Source: Paracoccus yibinensis (GTDB lineage Bacteria > Pseudomonadota > Alphaproteobacteria > Rhodobacterales > Rhodobacteraceae). Taken from it: a stretch of 64,000 nt of DNA. The stretch spans positions 124,001 through 188,000 of the forward strand of contig NZ_JAVCWH010000005.1 in the NCBI RefSeq assembly GCF_030846195.1. The letters are read 5' to 3'. Shown piece after piece: positions 25,682-35,168 of the stretch. Every line of letters starts with the position of its first letter. The stretch's first letter is position 1. Both the position numbers and the translations under genes were made by a program. The notes under the pieces are model-generated. The model searched no databases and was not told the DNA's origin. It saw only the letters and a program-made list of their open reading frames with translations.

Positions 25682-26734
25682 TTGCTGGACGTGACGACCA
25701 TCCGCGCCGAACTGGCGGCGCATTACGACCTGGAACCCTCGGTCGATCTGGCGCGCGAGATGGGCGCGATTCACGCGCGCATGGACCGGGTGATGCCCTT
25801 TCCCGACTGGGCGATCGCCGCGCCCTATGTGGCGGCGATCAACCGGCTCAAGGCGGAACGCGGCGCGGTGGTGCTGGCGCACAACTACATGACGCCCGAC
25901 ATTTATCACGGCATCGCCGACGTGGTGGGCGACAGCCTGCAACTGGCCGTCGAGGCGACGCGCGTGGACGCCGATATCATCGTGCAATGCGGCGTGCATT
26001 TCATGGCCGAGACCTCGAAGGTCCTGAACCCGGCCAAGACCGTGCTGATGCCGGACATGGAGGCCGGCTGTTCGCTGGCCGAAAGCATCACCGCCGAGGG
26101 GATCGGCCGAATGCGGGCAGAATACCCCGGCGCGCCGGTGGTGAGTTACGTCAACACCACGGCGGCGGTGAAGGCCGCGTCCGACATCTGCTGCACATCC
26201 TCGAACGCCGCGCAGATCGTGGCGGCGATGCCGGGCGACACGGTGATCATGACGCCCGACAAGTGGCTGGCGCAGAACGTCGCGAAACAGGTTCCGCAGA
26301 AGCGGATCGTCTGGTGGGACGGGGCCTGCATCGTCCACGAACGCTTCACGCCCCAGGATCTGCGCGAATTCCGGGGCTGGTATCCGGGGCTGAAGATCAT
26401 CGCCCATCCCGAATGCCCCCCCGATGTGGTGGCAGAAGCCGACTTTGCCGGATCGACCGCCCATATCATCGACTGGGTGGGAAAGGAACGCCCAAGCCAG
26501 GCGATACTGGTCACCGAATGCTCGATGGCGTCGAACATCGCCGACGCCCACCCCGAGGTGGAGTTCCTGGGACCGTGCAACATGTGCCCCCACATGAAGA
26601 AGATCACCCTGGAAAAGGTGCTGTGGTCGCTGCACAGCATGACTGGCCAAGTCGAGGTGGACCCGAATGTCGCCGCCCCGGCCCGGCGGGCGGTGCAGCG
26701 GATGATCGACCTGTCCCGGTGGCTGGCGGCCTGA
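25682..26734 (+). CDS. nadA: Quinolinate synthase NadA
   Basis: A 350-residue enzyme condensing iminoaspartate with dihydroxyacetone phosphate to quinolinate. TTG at 25682 is chosen as start because GGAGGAG lies 6 bases upstream and the resulting length equals typical NadA; no suitable ATG exists before the conserved region. Candidate 4Fe-4S ligands are Cys130 (DMEAGCSL), Cys216 (WWDGACIVHE) and Cys302 (GPCNMCPHMKK). Other conserved patches are VVLAHNYMTPDIY, GVHFMAETSKVLNP and VSYVNTTAAVKA. It is the first gene of a nadA-nadB-nadC operon for de novo NAD synthesis. Confidence 0.93.
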   Translation: MLDVTTIRAELAAHYDLEPSVDLAREMGAIHARMDRVMPFPDWAIAAPYVAAINRLKAERGAVVLAHNYMTPDIYHGIADVVGDSLQLAVEATRVDADIIVQCGVHFMAETSKVLNPAKTVLMPDMEAGCSLAESITAEGIGRMRAEYPGAPVVSYVNTTAAVKAASDICCTSSNAAQIVAAMPGDTVIMTPDKWLAQNVAKQVPQKRIVWWDGACIVHERFTPQDLREFRGWYPGLKIIAHPECPPDVVAEADFAGSTAHIIDWVGKERPSQAILVTECSMASNIADAHPEVEFLGPCNMCPHMKKITLEKVLWSLHSMTGQVEVDPNVAAPARRAVQRMIDLSRWLAA

Positions 26735-26736
26735 GG

Positions 26737-28278
26737 ATGATCCAGACCGACCGCGTGGTGATCGTCGGCGCGGGTCTGGCCGCGCTTTACGCGGCCCTGG
26801 TGCTGGCGCCGCGCCCGGTCTTGATGATCTCGCCCGATCCCCTGGGCCAGGGGGCCAGTTCCGCCTGGGCGCAGGGGGGCGTGGCGGCGGCCATGGATCC
26901 GGGCGACAGTCCTGCACTGCACAGCGCCGACACGATGCGCGCGGGCGCGGGCATCGTCGATCCCGATGTCGCCCGGTTGGTCACGGACGAGGCGCGGGAC
27001 CATATCCTGAACCTGACCCAAATGGGCACGCCTTTCGACCGGGATGCATCAGGCGGCTATGTCCTGTCCCGGGAAGCCGCGCACAGCCTGGCCCGCGTGG
27101 TCCGCGTCAAGGGCGACCAGGCAGGGGCCTGCATCATGCGCGCCCTGGTCGCCGCCGTGCGGGCGGTGCCTTCGGTCCAGGTGGTGGAAGGCTGGGTGGC
27201 GACCGGGCTGCTGCGGGACGGGGACCGTGTGTCGGGCGTCCGGCTGGCGCTGGCGTCGGGTTCGGATTCCATCGCGGTCGCCGCGCCTGCGGTACTGATC
27301 GCGGGCGGCGGGTCGGGCGGGCTTTATGCGGTCACGACCAATCCCTCTCGCATCCGGGGCGAAGCCTTGGGCATGGCCGCCCGCGCGGGCGCGGTGATCG
27401 CGGATGCCGAATTCGTGCAGTTCCACCCGACCGCCATTGCCTGTGGCGCCGATCCCGCGCCCTTGGCAACCGAGGCGCTGCGGGGCGAGGGCGCGTTTCT
27501 GGTCAATGCGGCGGGGGTCCGCTTCATGACGGCGCTGCACCCGGACGGGGAACTGGCGCCGCGCGATGTCGTGGCGCGCGGCGTTTATGCCGAAACCCGG
27601 GCGGGCCTCCGCCCTGCTCTGGACTGCCGGGGTCTTGGCGCGCGCATCCATGCGGACTTCCCCGCCGTGGCCGCAGCCTGCGCACAGGCCGGGATCGACC
27701 CGGCGCGCCAGCCGATCCCCGTGGCGGCGGCGGCGCATTACCACATGGGCGGAATCGCCACGGACGCCGACGGCCGCAGCAACCTTTCCGGCCTTTGGGC
27801 CTGCGGCGAGGCGGCCTCGACAGGATTGCACGGCGCGAACCGGCTGGCCTCGAACGGGCTGCTCGAGGCGCTGGTCTTCGCCCGCCGCGCGGCGCTGTCG
27901 ATCGGACGCGACGGTCCGCCCGCCGTTCCGGTGGCCTTGCCCTGCCCGGCCGCCGCGCCCTTGCCTGACCCGATCCTGGTCGCGCGCCTGCGCCGGGCCA
28001 TGACCGCCGGTGCCGGCGTGCTGCGCGACGCGCAGGGCCTGACCGACGCGTTGCGCACCATCGCCGCCATCGAGGCCGCGCAGCCCGACTGTCCCCGGCT
28101 TGCGAACATGACTGCCACCGCCACGTTGATCTGCGCCTCGGCCCTTGCCCGCCGCGAAAGCCGGGGGGCGCATTGCCGCACCGACTGTCCCGACCCGCTG
28201 CCTGTGGCGCGCCGCAGCCGCATGACCCTGGCGCAGGCCCTGGCCCTGCGTCCTGCCCCCCAGCCGGAGCCTTCATGA
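26737..28278 (+). CDS. nadB: L-aspartate oxidase NadB
   Basis: A 513-residue flavoenzyme oxidising aspartate to iminoaspartate, the substrate of NadA. The N-terminus has the FAD dinucleotide motif VVIVGAGLAALYAAL; further typical patches are GASSAWAQGGVAAAM, EFVQFHPTAIA, AAAHYHMGGI (active-site His and Arg region) and STGLHGANRLASNGLLEALV. The start is 2 bases after the nadA stop with GAGG just before it. The C-terminal helical domain ends CRTDCPDP, close to the usual pattern. Its stop overlaps the nadC start. Confidence 0.94.
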   Translation: MIQTDRVVIVGAGLAALYAALVLAPRPVLMISPDPLGQGASSAWAQGGVAAAMDPGDSPALHSADTMRAGAGIVDPDVARLVTDEARDHILNLTQMGTPFDRDASGGYVLSREAAHSLARVVRVKGDQAGACIMRALVAAVRAVPSVQVVEGWVATGLLRDGDRVSGVRLALASGSDSIAVAAPAVLIAGGGSGGLYAVTTNPSRIRGEALGMAARAGAVIADAEFVQFHPTAIACGADPAPLATEALRGEGAFLVNAAGVRFMTALHPDGELAPRDVVARGVYAETRAGLRPALDCRGLGARIHADFPAVAAACAQAGIDPARQPIPVAAAAHYHMGGIATDADGRSNLSGLWACGEAASTGLHGANRLASNGLLEALVFARRAALSIGRDGPPAVPVALPCPAAAPLPDPILVARLRRAMTAGAGVLRDAQGLTDALRTIAAIEAAQPDCPRLANMTATATLICASALARRESRGAHCRTDCPDPLPVARRSRMTLAQALALRPAPQPEPS

Positions 28279-29120
28279 TCCCGCCATTGCCCGACCTGAT
28301 CCTGAAACCCCTGGTCCGCGCCGCCCTGATCGAGGATCTGGGCAGCCATGGCGACATCACCACCCGCACGGTGATCGCCCCCGACACCATCACAAGCGCC
28401 GCCATCCGCGCGCGTGACGCGGGCACCGTATCGGGAATGCAGCTTGCCGCTCTGGCCTTTCGCCTGATCGACCCAAGCCTGCGGTTCGAGGTTCTGGTTC
28501 CTGACGCCGCCCCCTTCGCCCCCGGCGACACCCTGGCCCGGATCACCGGGTGTGCCGCCGCGATCCTGTCGGCCGAACGCGTGGCGCTGAATTTCGCGGG
28601 CCGCCTGTCGGGCATCGCCACCCTGACCGCCGCCTTCGTGGCCGAAACGCGGGGAACATCCGCCCGCATCACCTGCACGCGCAAGACCACGCCCGGCCTG
28701 CGGCTGGTCGAGAAACAGGCCGTGCTGCATGGCGGAGGCTTCAATCACCGCGTCTCGTTGTCGGACGCGATCCTGATCAAGGACAACCATATCGCGGCGG
28801 GCGGCGGCATCCGTGCCGTCCTGCAAGCCGTCAAGGCCCGCGCGTCCCACATGATGCGGGTCGAGATCGAGGTGGACCGGCTGGACCAACTGGCCGAGGT
28901 TCTGGAGGAGGGGGGTGCGGATGTCGTGCTGCTGGACAACATGGACAGCGACACCCTGCGCCGGGCGGTCGCCATGGCCAAGGGCCGCGTGGTGCTCGAG
29001 GCGTCTGGCAACATGCGCCTGTCCCGCATCGCCGAGGTGGCGGCGACCGGCGTGGACTATATTTCGGTAGGCGCGCTGACCCATTCGGTGCCGGTCCTGG
29101 ACCTGGGCCTGGATTTCTGA
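28275..29120 (+). CDS. nadC: Nicotinate-nucleotide diphosphorylase (quinolinate phosphoribosyltransferase) NadC
   Basis: A 281-residue enzyme turning quinolinate and PRPP into nicotinate mononucleotide. Conserved features: EDLGSHGDITTR near the start, ALNFAGRLSGIATLT-type helix (VALNFAGRLSGIATL), TRKTTPGLRLVEKQAV, GGGFNHRVSLSDAILIKDNH (catalytic Lys and His), EIEVDRL, LLDNM and EASGNM. The ATG overlaps the nadB stop (ATGA), so the operon is translationally coupled. No NadR-type regulatory gene is nearby. Confidence 0.94.
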   Translation: MIPPLPDLILKPLVRAALIEDLGSHGDITTRTVIAPDTITSAAIRARDAGTVSGMQLAALAFRLIDPSLRFEVLVPDAAPFAPGDTLARITGCAAAILSAERVALNFAGRLSGIATLTAAFVAETRGTSARITCTRKTTPGLRLVEKQAVLHGGGFNHRVSLSDAILIKDNHIAAGGGIRAVLQAVKARASHMMRVEIEVDRLDQLAEVLEEGGADVVLLDNMDSDTLRRAVAMAKGRVVLEASGNMRLSRIAEVAATGVDYISVGALTHSVPVLDLGLDF

Positions 29121-29163
29121 CCACCGGGCGCCCAGCCGCTTTATCCGGCAAGCGCAAATAAAA

Positions 29164-29189
29164 ATGCCCGCCGGAAAAACGGCGGGCAT
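29164..29189. terminator. Hairpin terminator between nadC and cysNC
   Basis: A perfect 10-bp stem (ATGCCCGCCG with CGGCGGGCAT) around a 6-base loop. Read on the minus strand it is followed by TTTTATTTG, a fair T-tract, so it suits leftward transcripts coming from cysNC best; it begins 44 bases after the nadC stop and may also stop rightward transcripts. Confidence 0.7.
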
Positions 29190-29500
29190 ACTTGTCACTC
29201 TATTGCGGCACGGCAATCTCACTACGCGGCATTAACGACTGTTAACAAAGAAAGGTTCCTGGGCTTTTTCATTTTTTGGCCCGTCGTTCCGCGCGAGCCT
29301 TGGTTTTCACGACATGGGCAGGGGCGTCATGGTGCAGTCTGCCGAACTGCCCGGCGATAGAGGCGGCTGGCACGGCTTTTCGGATTGTTCCGCGGCCTTG
29401 CAGGCTGCCCAGAACGACAAAGGGATTGCCGGAACCAAATCAGCCTGATGAAGGCAAGCGGCGCCCGGGATACTTGAAGCCGCGCTTTGCCGAAGGCCCG

Positions 29501-29530
29501 GATGCCGACGGCCTGATGGACGTCGGCATC
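29501..29530. terminator. Inverted repeat just downstream of cysNC
   Basis: A perfect 10-bp stem (GATGCCGACG with CGTCGGCATC) and a 10-base loop, beginning 16 bases after the cysNC stop on the minus strand. There is no T-tract, so it could be an RNA 3'-end stabiliser or a weak terminator. It also overlaps the ATG of the interrupted reading frame described for the gap. Confidence 0.4.
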
Positions 29531-29545
29531 CGGCAAGACCCGCGG

Positions 29546-31465
29546 TCAGCCTTGCGACAGGATCGCCTCGACCACGCGGTCGGCGGCTTCCTCGGCTGTC
29601 AGGGCGACGGTGTTGACAACCAGTTCGGCCTGTTCGGGCGCCTCATAGGGGCTGTCGATGCCGGTGAAGTTCTTCAGCTGCCCAGACCGCGCCTTCTTGT
29701 AAAGCCCCTTCACGTCGCGCGCCTCGGCCACTTCCAGGGGCGTATCGACGTAAACCTCGATGAACTCGCCCGTGGCCATCATGTCGCGGACCATGCGCCG
29801 TTCGGCCCGGAAGGGCGAGATGAAGGCGGTCAGCACGATCAGGCCTGCGTCGGTCATCAGCCTGGCCACCTCGCCCACGCGGCGGACGTTTTCCACGCGG
29901 TCGGCATCGGTGAAGCCCAGGTCGCGGTTCAGCCCGTGGCGCACATTGTCCCCGTCCAGCAGGAAGGTGTGCTTGCCCATCGCGTGCAGCTTGCGTTCGA
30001 CGATGTTGGCAATGGTCGATTTGCCCGAACCCGACAGGCCGGTGAACCACACGACGCGCGCGCGCTGGTTCTTCTGCGCGGCATGGGCCTCGCGGTTCAC
30101 GTCGGTCGCCTGCCAGTGGATGTTCTGCGACCGGCGCAGCGCGAAATGCAGCATCCCGGCGGCGATGGTGGCGTTCGTCATCCGGTCGATCAGGATGAAG
30201 CCGCCCAGGTCGGGGTTGTCACCGTAGGCCTCGAACGGGACAGGCCGGTCGGTCGAGATGTTGACCACGCCGATGGCGTTCAGGCCCAGCGTCTTGCTGG
30301 CCAGATGCTCCATCGTGTTGACGTTCACCTCGTATTTCGGCTCGGTGATGGTGGCGCTGACAGTCTGGGTGCCGATCTTGAGCAGATAGGGGCGGCCCGG
30401 CAGCATTTCCTGTTCCGACATCCAGACCAGCGTCGCCTCGAACTGGTCTGCCACCTCGCAGGGGGCGTCGGCGCGCACGATCACGTCGCCGCGCGAACAG
30501 TCGATCTCATCGGCGAAGGTCAGGGTGACGGACTGGCCCGCGACGGCCTGGGTCAGGTCGCCGTCGAAGGTCACGATGGACTTGACGGTCGTGGTCTTGC
30601 CCGAGGGCAGCACGCGGATCGCGTCGCCCGGATGGACGGCGCCCGCGCTGATCTGGCCCGCGAAGCCACGGAAATCCAGGTGCGGGCGGTTCACCCATTG
30701 CACCGCCATGCGGAAGGGCGCGTCCTGCATCCGCGTGTCGCTGACCGGCGCGTCTTCCAGGTGGCCCAGCAGGGTCGGACCCTGATACCAGGGCATTTCC
30801 GGGCTTTTCGTGACGATGTTGTCGCCCTTCAGCCCGGAAATCGGGATCGGCAGGAAGCTGTCCATCCCGATCTGCTTGGCGAAATGCGAATAATCGGCGA
30901 CGATCTCGTAGAACCGCTCGGCCGAGTAATCGACCAGGTCCATCTTGTTGACCGCCAGCACCACGTTGCGGATCCCCAGCAGGTTCACCAGATAGCTGTG
31001 GCGCCGCGTCTGGGTCAGCACGCCCTGGCGCGCATCGATCAGGATCACAGCCAGATCGGCAGTGGATGCGCCCGTGACCATGTTGCGGGTGTATTGCTCA
31101 TGCCCCGGCGTGTCGGCCACGATGAACTTGCGCTTGTCGGTCGCGAAAAAGCGATAGGCCACGTCGATGGTGATGCCCTGTTCGCGTTCGGCGGCCAGGC
31201 CATCGACCAGCAGGGCGAAGTCGATCTCGCCGCCCTGGGTGCCCGACACCTTGCTGTCGGCCTCCAGGCTGGCCAGCTGATCCTCGAAGATCATCTTGCT
31301 GTCGTAAAGCAGGCGGCCGATCAGCGTGGACTTGCCGTCATCGACCGATCCGCAGGTGATGAAGCGCAGCATGGTCTTGTGCTGGTGCTTCAGCAGATAG
31401 GCGTCGATGTCCTGGGCGATCAGCGCATCGGTGACATAGACGGGATCCTGGGCGTGCGCGGTCAT
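29546..31465 (-). CDS. cysNC: Bifunctional sulfate adenylyltransferase subunit 1 / adenylylsulfate kinase (CysNC)
   Basis: A 639-residue fusion. Residues about 1-440 are the CysN GTPase with G1 [10 protein letters not shown]3 DTPGHEQY and G4 NKMD, followed by EF-Tu-like beta domains. Residues about 455-639 are the APS kinase with P-loop [24 protein letters not shown] and a FISPFRAER motif. CysN with CysD makes adenylylsulfate; the CysC part phosphorylates it to PAPS. The start at 31465 overlaps the cysD stop by one base (TGATG) and removes an implausible Arg-rich extension upstream. The NodQ-type fusion is common in alphaproteobacteria. Confidence 0.93.
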   Translation of the reverse strand: MTAHAQDPVYVTDALIAQDIDAYLLKHQHKTMLRFITCGSVDDGKSTLIGRLLYDSKMIFEDQLASLEADSKVSGTQGGEIDFALLVDGLAAEREQGITIDVAYRFFATDKRKFIVADTPGHEQYTRNMVTGASTADLAVILIDARQGVLTQTRRHSYLVNLLGIRNVVLAVNKMDLVDYSAERFYEIVADYSHFAKQIGMDSFLPIPISGLKGDNIVTKSPEMPWYQGPTLLGHLEDAPVSDTRMQDAPFRMAVQWVNRPHLDFRGFAGQISAGAVHPGDAIRVLPSGKTTTVKSIVTFDGDLTQAVAGQSVTLTFADEIDCSRGDVIVRADAPCEVADQFEATLVWMSEQEMLPGRPYLLKIGTQTVSATITEPKYEVNVNTMEHLASKTLGLNAIGVVNISTDRPVPFEAYGDNPDLGGFILIDRMTNATIAAGMLHFALRRSQNIHWQATDVNREAHAAQKNQRARVVWFTGLSGSGKSTIANIVERKLHAMGKHTFLLDGDNVRHGLNRDLGFTDADRVENVRRVGEVARLMTDAGLIVLTAFISPFRAERRMVRDMMATGEFIEVYVDTPLEVAEARDVKGLYKKARSGQLKNFTGIDSPYEAPEQAELVVNTVALTAEEAADRVVEAILSQG

Positions 31466-32400
31466 CAGAAATACCCCTCTTGCTTCTTCTTCTCCATGGA
31501 GGCGGCCTGATCCTTGTCGATGGCGCGGCCCTGGCGTTCGGACGTGGTGGTCAGCAGCATTTCCTGGATCACCTCGGGCAGGGTGCGGGCGTTCGATTCC
31601 ACGGCGCCCGTTAGGGGATAGCATCCCAGCGTGCGGAAACGGACCGACCGCATCTGCGGAACCTCGCCGTCCTGCAACGGAAAGCGGTGGTCATCGACCA
31701 TGATCAGCAACCCGTCGCGTTCGACCACGGGGCGTGGTTCGCTGAAATACAGCGGCACGATCTCAATCCCTTCCAGGTGGATGTACTGCCAGATGTCAAG
31801 CTCGGTCCAGTTCGACAGCGGGAAGACCCGGATCGATTCATCCTTGGCCTTGCGGGTGTTATACAGCTTCCACAACTCGGGCCGCTGGTTCTTCGGATCC
31901 CAGCGGTGGTTGGCCGAGCGGAACGAGAAGATGCGCTCCTTGGCACGCGACTTTTCCTCGTCGCGGCGCGCGCCGCCAAAAGCCACGTCGAAGTTGTACT
32001 TGGTCAGGGCCTGCTTCAGCCCCTCGGTCTTCCACATGTCGGTGTGCAGGGGACCGTGGTCGAAGGGGTTGATGCCCTGCGCCTTCGCCTCGGGGTTCTG
32101 GTGGACGATCAGGTCCATGCCCGCCTCCTTGGCGGCCCGGTCGCGCAATTCGTACATCGCCTGGAATTTCCAGGTCGTGTCCACATGCAGCAGCGGGAAG
32201 GGCGGCGGCGCGGGATAGAAGGCCTTGCGGGCCAGATGCAGCATGCAGGCGGAATCCTTGCCCACCGAATACAACATCACCGGATTCTCGGCATTGGCCA
32301 CGACCTCTCGCAGGATGTGGATGCTTTCGGCTTCCAGCCGCTGCAAATGCGTCAGGGTCGCCGGGTTCATCGTGGTTTCGGCAAGGCTGTTCATGGGCAT
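31465..32400 (-). CDS. cysD: Sulfate adenylyltransferase subunit 2 (CysD)
   Basis: A 311-residue PAPS-reductase-like ATP pyrophosphatase subunit. The PP-loop [17 protein letters not shown] is at about residues 45-61; [36 protein letters not shown] and the C-terminal [14 protein letters not shown] and [15 protein letters not shown] are typical. It pairs with CysN. It is the first gene of the cysD-cysNC operon; ATGs at 32400 and 32394 are both possible, and neither has a strong ribosome site. The 127-base upstream gap must hold the promoter, but I cannot identify a CysB-type site. Confidence 0.93.
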   Translation of the reverse strand: MPMNSLAETTMNPATLTHLQRLEAESIHILREVVANAENPVMLYSVGKDSACMLHLARKAFYPAPPPFPLLHVDTTWKFQAMYELRDRAAKEAGMDLIVHQNPEAKAQGINPFDHGPLHTDMWKTEGLKQALTKYNFDVAFGGARRDEEKSRAKERIFSFRSANHRWDPKNQRPELWKLYNTRKAKDESIRVFPLSNWTELDIWQYIHLEGIEIVPLYFSEPRPVVERDGLLIMVDDHRFPLQDGEVPQMRSVRFRTLGCYPLTGAVESNARTLPEVIQEMLLTTTSERQGRAIDKDQAASMEKKKQEGYF

Positions 32401-32527
32401 CGACTCTCGTTTCGTGATGCGGGCATCGTCGGTCGGGACGGCCCGCTATCCTTCAGCATCGGGCAAGTTGCAAGTTTGGAATACAGAAAAACCCAAGTTT
32501 CCTACAGTCCCGGTTCGTGCCGGAACA

Positions 32528-33757
32528 CTATTCCGCCCCTGTCGCCAAAGCCAGACCATCGACCACGGCGGTGAATGCCTCGGATCGGTGCAGACATGCG
32601 CCGGGCATCATTCGCGCTGTCAGATTCGTGACCAGGTTCATCAGGCTTGACCCGCCCACCAGGACGATGTCGCCGATATCGCTGGCAAGGACACCTGCCC
32701 TTGCCAGCGTTTCGGTAACCGCCTGTTCCATTTCCGCACGATGGCCCTGCAAGGCCCGGTCAAGCGAGTCGCGGCAGATCGGCGCGGCCAGGCGCGGCTG
32801 GATGAAACCCATGCCGATCCGCGTGTCGTCCCCCCGGTTGGCGGCGATCTTGCCGCGTTCCACGGCAAAGGCCAGGTCGTGGCCCAATTCGTCGGTCAGC
32901 ACCGTGACCAGCCTGTCCAGCCGTTCCGGTTCCACCGCAAGCCGTGCCATCCGTGCGGCCTGCCTGCGGTTTTCGGGCGTATAGACAAAGGGAATATGCG
33001 CCCAGGCCGCCAGATCGACATAGATCGCGTTGGGCACAGGCAGAAGGCCCGGACCCATGTCGCGGCGTAGTTGCGACCCATAGCCCAGCAGCGGCATCGC
33101 ATGGGTCAGCGAGACCGCCCCGTCGAAATCCGTCCCACCCAGCCGGATGCCATGGCTGCCAAGGATCCTTACCCCGTCTTCTTCGGTCCGATAGACCGAG
33201 AAATCCGAGGTGCCGCCGCCGATGTCCACGATCAGCCCGGTCCGGTCCCTGGCGCCCATGCCGTGGCAGGCCAGGGCCGCGGCCTCGGGTTCGGGCATGA
33301 AGCGGATGTGATCGAAACCCGCCGCGCGATAACAGTCGCGAAGATCGGCCTCGGCCTGGGCGTCGCGGTCGGGGTCGGCGTGGAAGCGCACCGGGCGGCC
33401 CGACAGGACGCGGGTCTGCGGCTGGCCGGTCACGGCCTCGGCCCGTTGGCGCAGTTCGGTCAGGAAGGCCGCAATCACATCCGCAAGCGTCCGGCGGCGG
33501 CCGGCGATCAGCCGCGATTCCCCCAGCAGCGGCGTGCCCAGCACGCTTTTCAGCGCGCGCATGTAGCGTCCGTCCTGCCCGCCGGTCAGCGCCCGCTGCG
33601 CGGCATCGCCGATCCGCATCGCGCCGCCGCCCGCCGGAAAGAAGACCGCCGTGGGCAGCGTGTCCGACCCCGCCTCGGCCGGCAGGCGGCGCACCGCGCC
33701 GCGATCCAGGATCGCCACCGCCGTGTTCGAGGTTCCGAAGTCGATCGCAAGGGTCAT
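32528..33757 (-). CDS. Hsp70-family ATPase lacking a substrate-binding domain (YegD-like)
   Basis: A 409-residue protein that is essentially an actin-like ATPase domain: phosphate 1 DFGTSNTAVAIL at the start, phosphate 2 VDIGGGTSDFSVY near residue 200, and adenosine motif DIVLVGGSSLMNLV near the end. DnaK has about 630 residues; here the chain ends after the ATPase, as in YegD. The start at 33757 has AGG 8 bases upstream and puts the phosphate motif at residue 6; the longer frame adds a low-complexity, repeat-derived N-terminus. Its chaperone role is uncertain without a peptide-binding domain. Confidence 0.82.
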   Translation of the reverse strand: MTLAIDFGTSNTAVAILDRGAVRRLPAEAGSDTLPTAVFFPAGGGAMRIGDAAQRALTGGQDGRYMRALKSVLGTPLLGESRLIAGRRRTLADVIAAFLTELRQRAEAVTGQPQTRVLSGRPVRFHADPDRDAQAEADLRDCYRAAGFDHIRFMPEPEAAALACHGMGARDRTGLIVDIGGGTSDFSVYRTEEDGVRILGSHGIRLGGTDFDGAVSLTHAMPLLGYGSQLRRDMGPGLLPVPNAIYVDLAAWAHIPFVYTPENRRQAARMARLAVEPERLDRLVTVLTDELGHDLAFAVERGKIAANRGDDTRIGMGFIQPRLAAPICRDSLDRALQGHRAEMEQAVTETLARAGVLASDIGDIVLVGGSSLMNLVTNLTARMMPGACLHRSEAFTAVVDGLALATGAE

Positions 33758-33767
33758 GGCCAGCCTG

Positions 33768-33794
33768 GATTGAAAGGGCCTTGATTGAAAGGGC
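33768..33794. repeat. Short tandem repeat in the leader of the Hsp70-like gene
   Basis: The 12-mer GATTGAAAGGGC occurs twice with a 15-base period, 11 bases upstream of the Hsp70-like start codon. It lies in the presumed untranslated leader and could affect translation or be a simple slippage product. Confidence 0.6.
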
Positions 33795-33923
33795 AGGGGG
33801 CTATCCCAAAGCGCCGGCCGCGGCAAGCCGGGCCGCGAATCCCGAAAGACGGGTTGACGCCACGATCAACAATGCAACAGTCATGGGGCAAGGCGGCAAT
33901 CCCCGGAAGGCAGGCGCGACGGC

Positions 33924-35057
33924 ATGATCGACCCACAGCAGGCAACGCCACGGCCCCAGGCGCCGGTGCCCGAGGATCCGGCCACGCTGCCCTTTCCGCT
34001 GATCAGCGACATATCCGCCGCGCGCTGGCTTCTGGTCTTCATCATCGCGGCGGCGGCCTATTTCTTTCACGGCTTCCTGGTGCCGGTGCTGGCCGCCACC
34101 ATCATAACCTTTGCAAGCTGGTCCCTGTCGCGCAGCGTCCAGCGTGGGTTGGGGATCGACCGGACCACCACGGCCGCGCTGTTCGTGCTGGTGATCGTGC
34201 TGTTTCTGGTCGTGCCGATCACGATGGCGCTGCTTTACGCGTTCCGCGAATTGCAGCAGTGGATCTATTGGGTCTTCGAGGTCAACGCCAATGGCGCGCC
34301 CGCGCCGCTGTGGATGGTGGACCTGCCGCGGATCGGCGACTGGATCGACGAACAATGGTCGCGCCATATCGGCCGGCCGGGCGCCATCGCCGAACTGGTG
34401 CAGCTGACCAGCGGCGAAACCATCGCCTCGATCTATCGCAGCATCCTGGCCGCCGGGAACGTGGCCTTCCACCTGGCCCTGAACCTGCTGTTCATGCTGA
34501 TCGCCCTGTTCATCTTCTATCGCGACGGCGACAAGATCGCGGGCCAGATCGACGTCATCGGCGCGCGCATCCTGCCCCGACGCTGGGAACGGCTGTCGCG
34601 CGTGGTGCCGCTGACGATCAGCGCCACCGTCACCGGCATGACCCTGATCGCCATGGGCGAGGGGGTGGTCCTGGGCATCGCCTACTGGATCGCGGGCGTG
34701 CCGTCCCCGGTGACGCTGGGCGTGATCACGGGGTTCATGGCGCTGATCCCCGGCGGCGCGCCCTTGTGCTTCACGCTGGTGTCGATCTATCTGGTGGCCA
34801 GCGGATCGGCCCTGGCGGGGGTGCTGCTGTTCGTCTGGGGGTCGGTGGAACTGTTCATCGTGGACAAGACCATCCGCCCCGTGCTGGTGGGCGGGCCGGT
34901 CAAGATGCCGTTCCTGCCGACGTTCTTCGGCCTGGTGGGGGGCGTGAAGACGATGGGCATCGTCGGCCTGTTCGTGGGCCCGGTGCTGATGGCCCTGCTG
35001 GTCGCGATCTGGCGCGAATGGCTGCGGGAAATCAGGACCCATCCGCAAAGGTCTTGA
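33924..35057 (+). CDS. AI-2E family (PerM-like) membrane transporter
   Basis: A 377-residue integral membrane protein with about eight hydrophobic segments. Layout is typical of the AI-2E exporter/PerM family: paired N-terminal segments (WLLVFIIAAAAYFFHGFLV; TTAALFVLVIVLFLVVPITM), a soluble middle part, then LNLLFMLIALFIFYRDGD, GFMALIPGGAPLCFTLVSIYL and the conserved VVDKTIRPVLVGG-type motif (FIVDKTIRPVLVGGPVKMP). Family members export diverse small molecules or ions, some being Na+/H+ antiporters; the substrate here is unknown. It is divergent from the Hsp70-like gene and upstream of nhaA. Confidence 0.85.
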   Translation: MIDPQQATPRPQAPVPEDPATLPFPLISDISAARWLLVFIIAAAAYFFHGFLVPVLAATIITFASWSLSRSVQRGLGIDRTTTAALFVLVIVLFLVVPITMALLYAFRELQQWIYWVFEVNANGAPAPLWMVDLPRIGDWIDEQWSRHIGRPGAIAELVQLTSGETIASIYRSILAAGNVAFHLALNLLFMLIALFIFYRDGDKIAGQIDVIGARILPRRWERLSRVVPLTISATVTGMTLIAMGEGVVLGIAYWIAGVPSPVTLGVITGFMALIPGGAPLCFTLVSIYLVASGSALAGVLLFVWGSVELFIVDKTIRPVLVGGPVKMPFLPTFFGLVGGVKTMGIVGLFVGPVLMALLVAIWREWLREIRTHPQRS

Positions 35058-35168
35058 TCGGCGGCGTCGCCTGAATATTATTCCGCGCCATGGCGTGTGC
35101 TGCGTGCGCCCAGGGAGGACCCTGAATACGGAGACTGGTCGCAACCGTTTCTGAGAAAGAGGGCTTTC

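Larger units (their letters stand above)
29121..29545. other. 425-base gap between nadC and cysNC
   Basis: The only gap above 300 bases. It holds two hairpins (29164-29189 and 29501-29530) and a lower-GC stretch with runs of T near 29265-29277. On the minus strand, a reading frame from ATG 29529 to the stop at 29269 is interrupted by a single in-frame TGA at 29440-29442. The part after the TGA looks protein-like, but there is no proof of translation. No tRNA or other RNA gene was recognised. Confidence 0.6.

Noticed and set aside
29276..31510. A 744-codon open frame on the plus strand opposite cysNC
   Set aside because: It is the antisense of two well conserved genes, has a composition rich in Arg, Gly, His and Gln with no domain, and results from high GC content suppressing stops.
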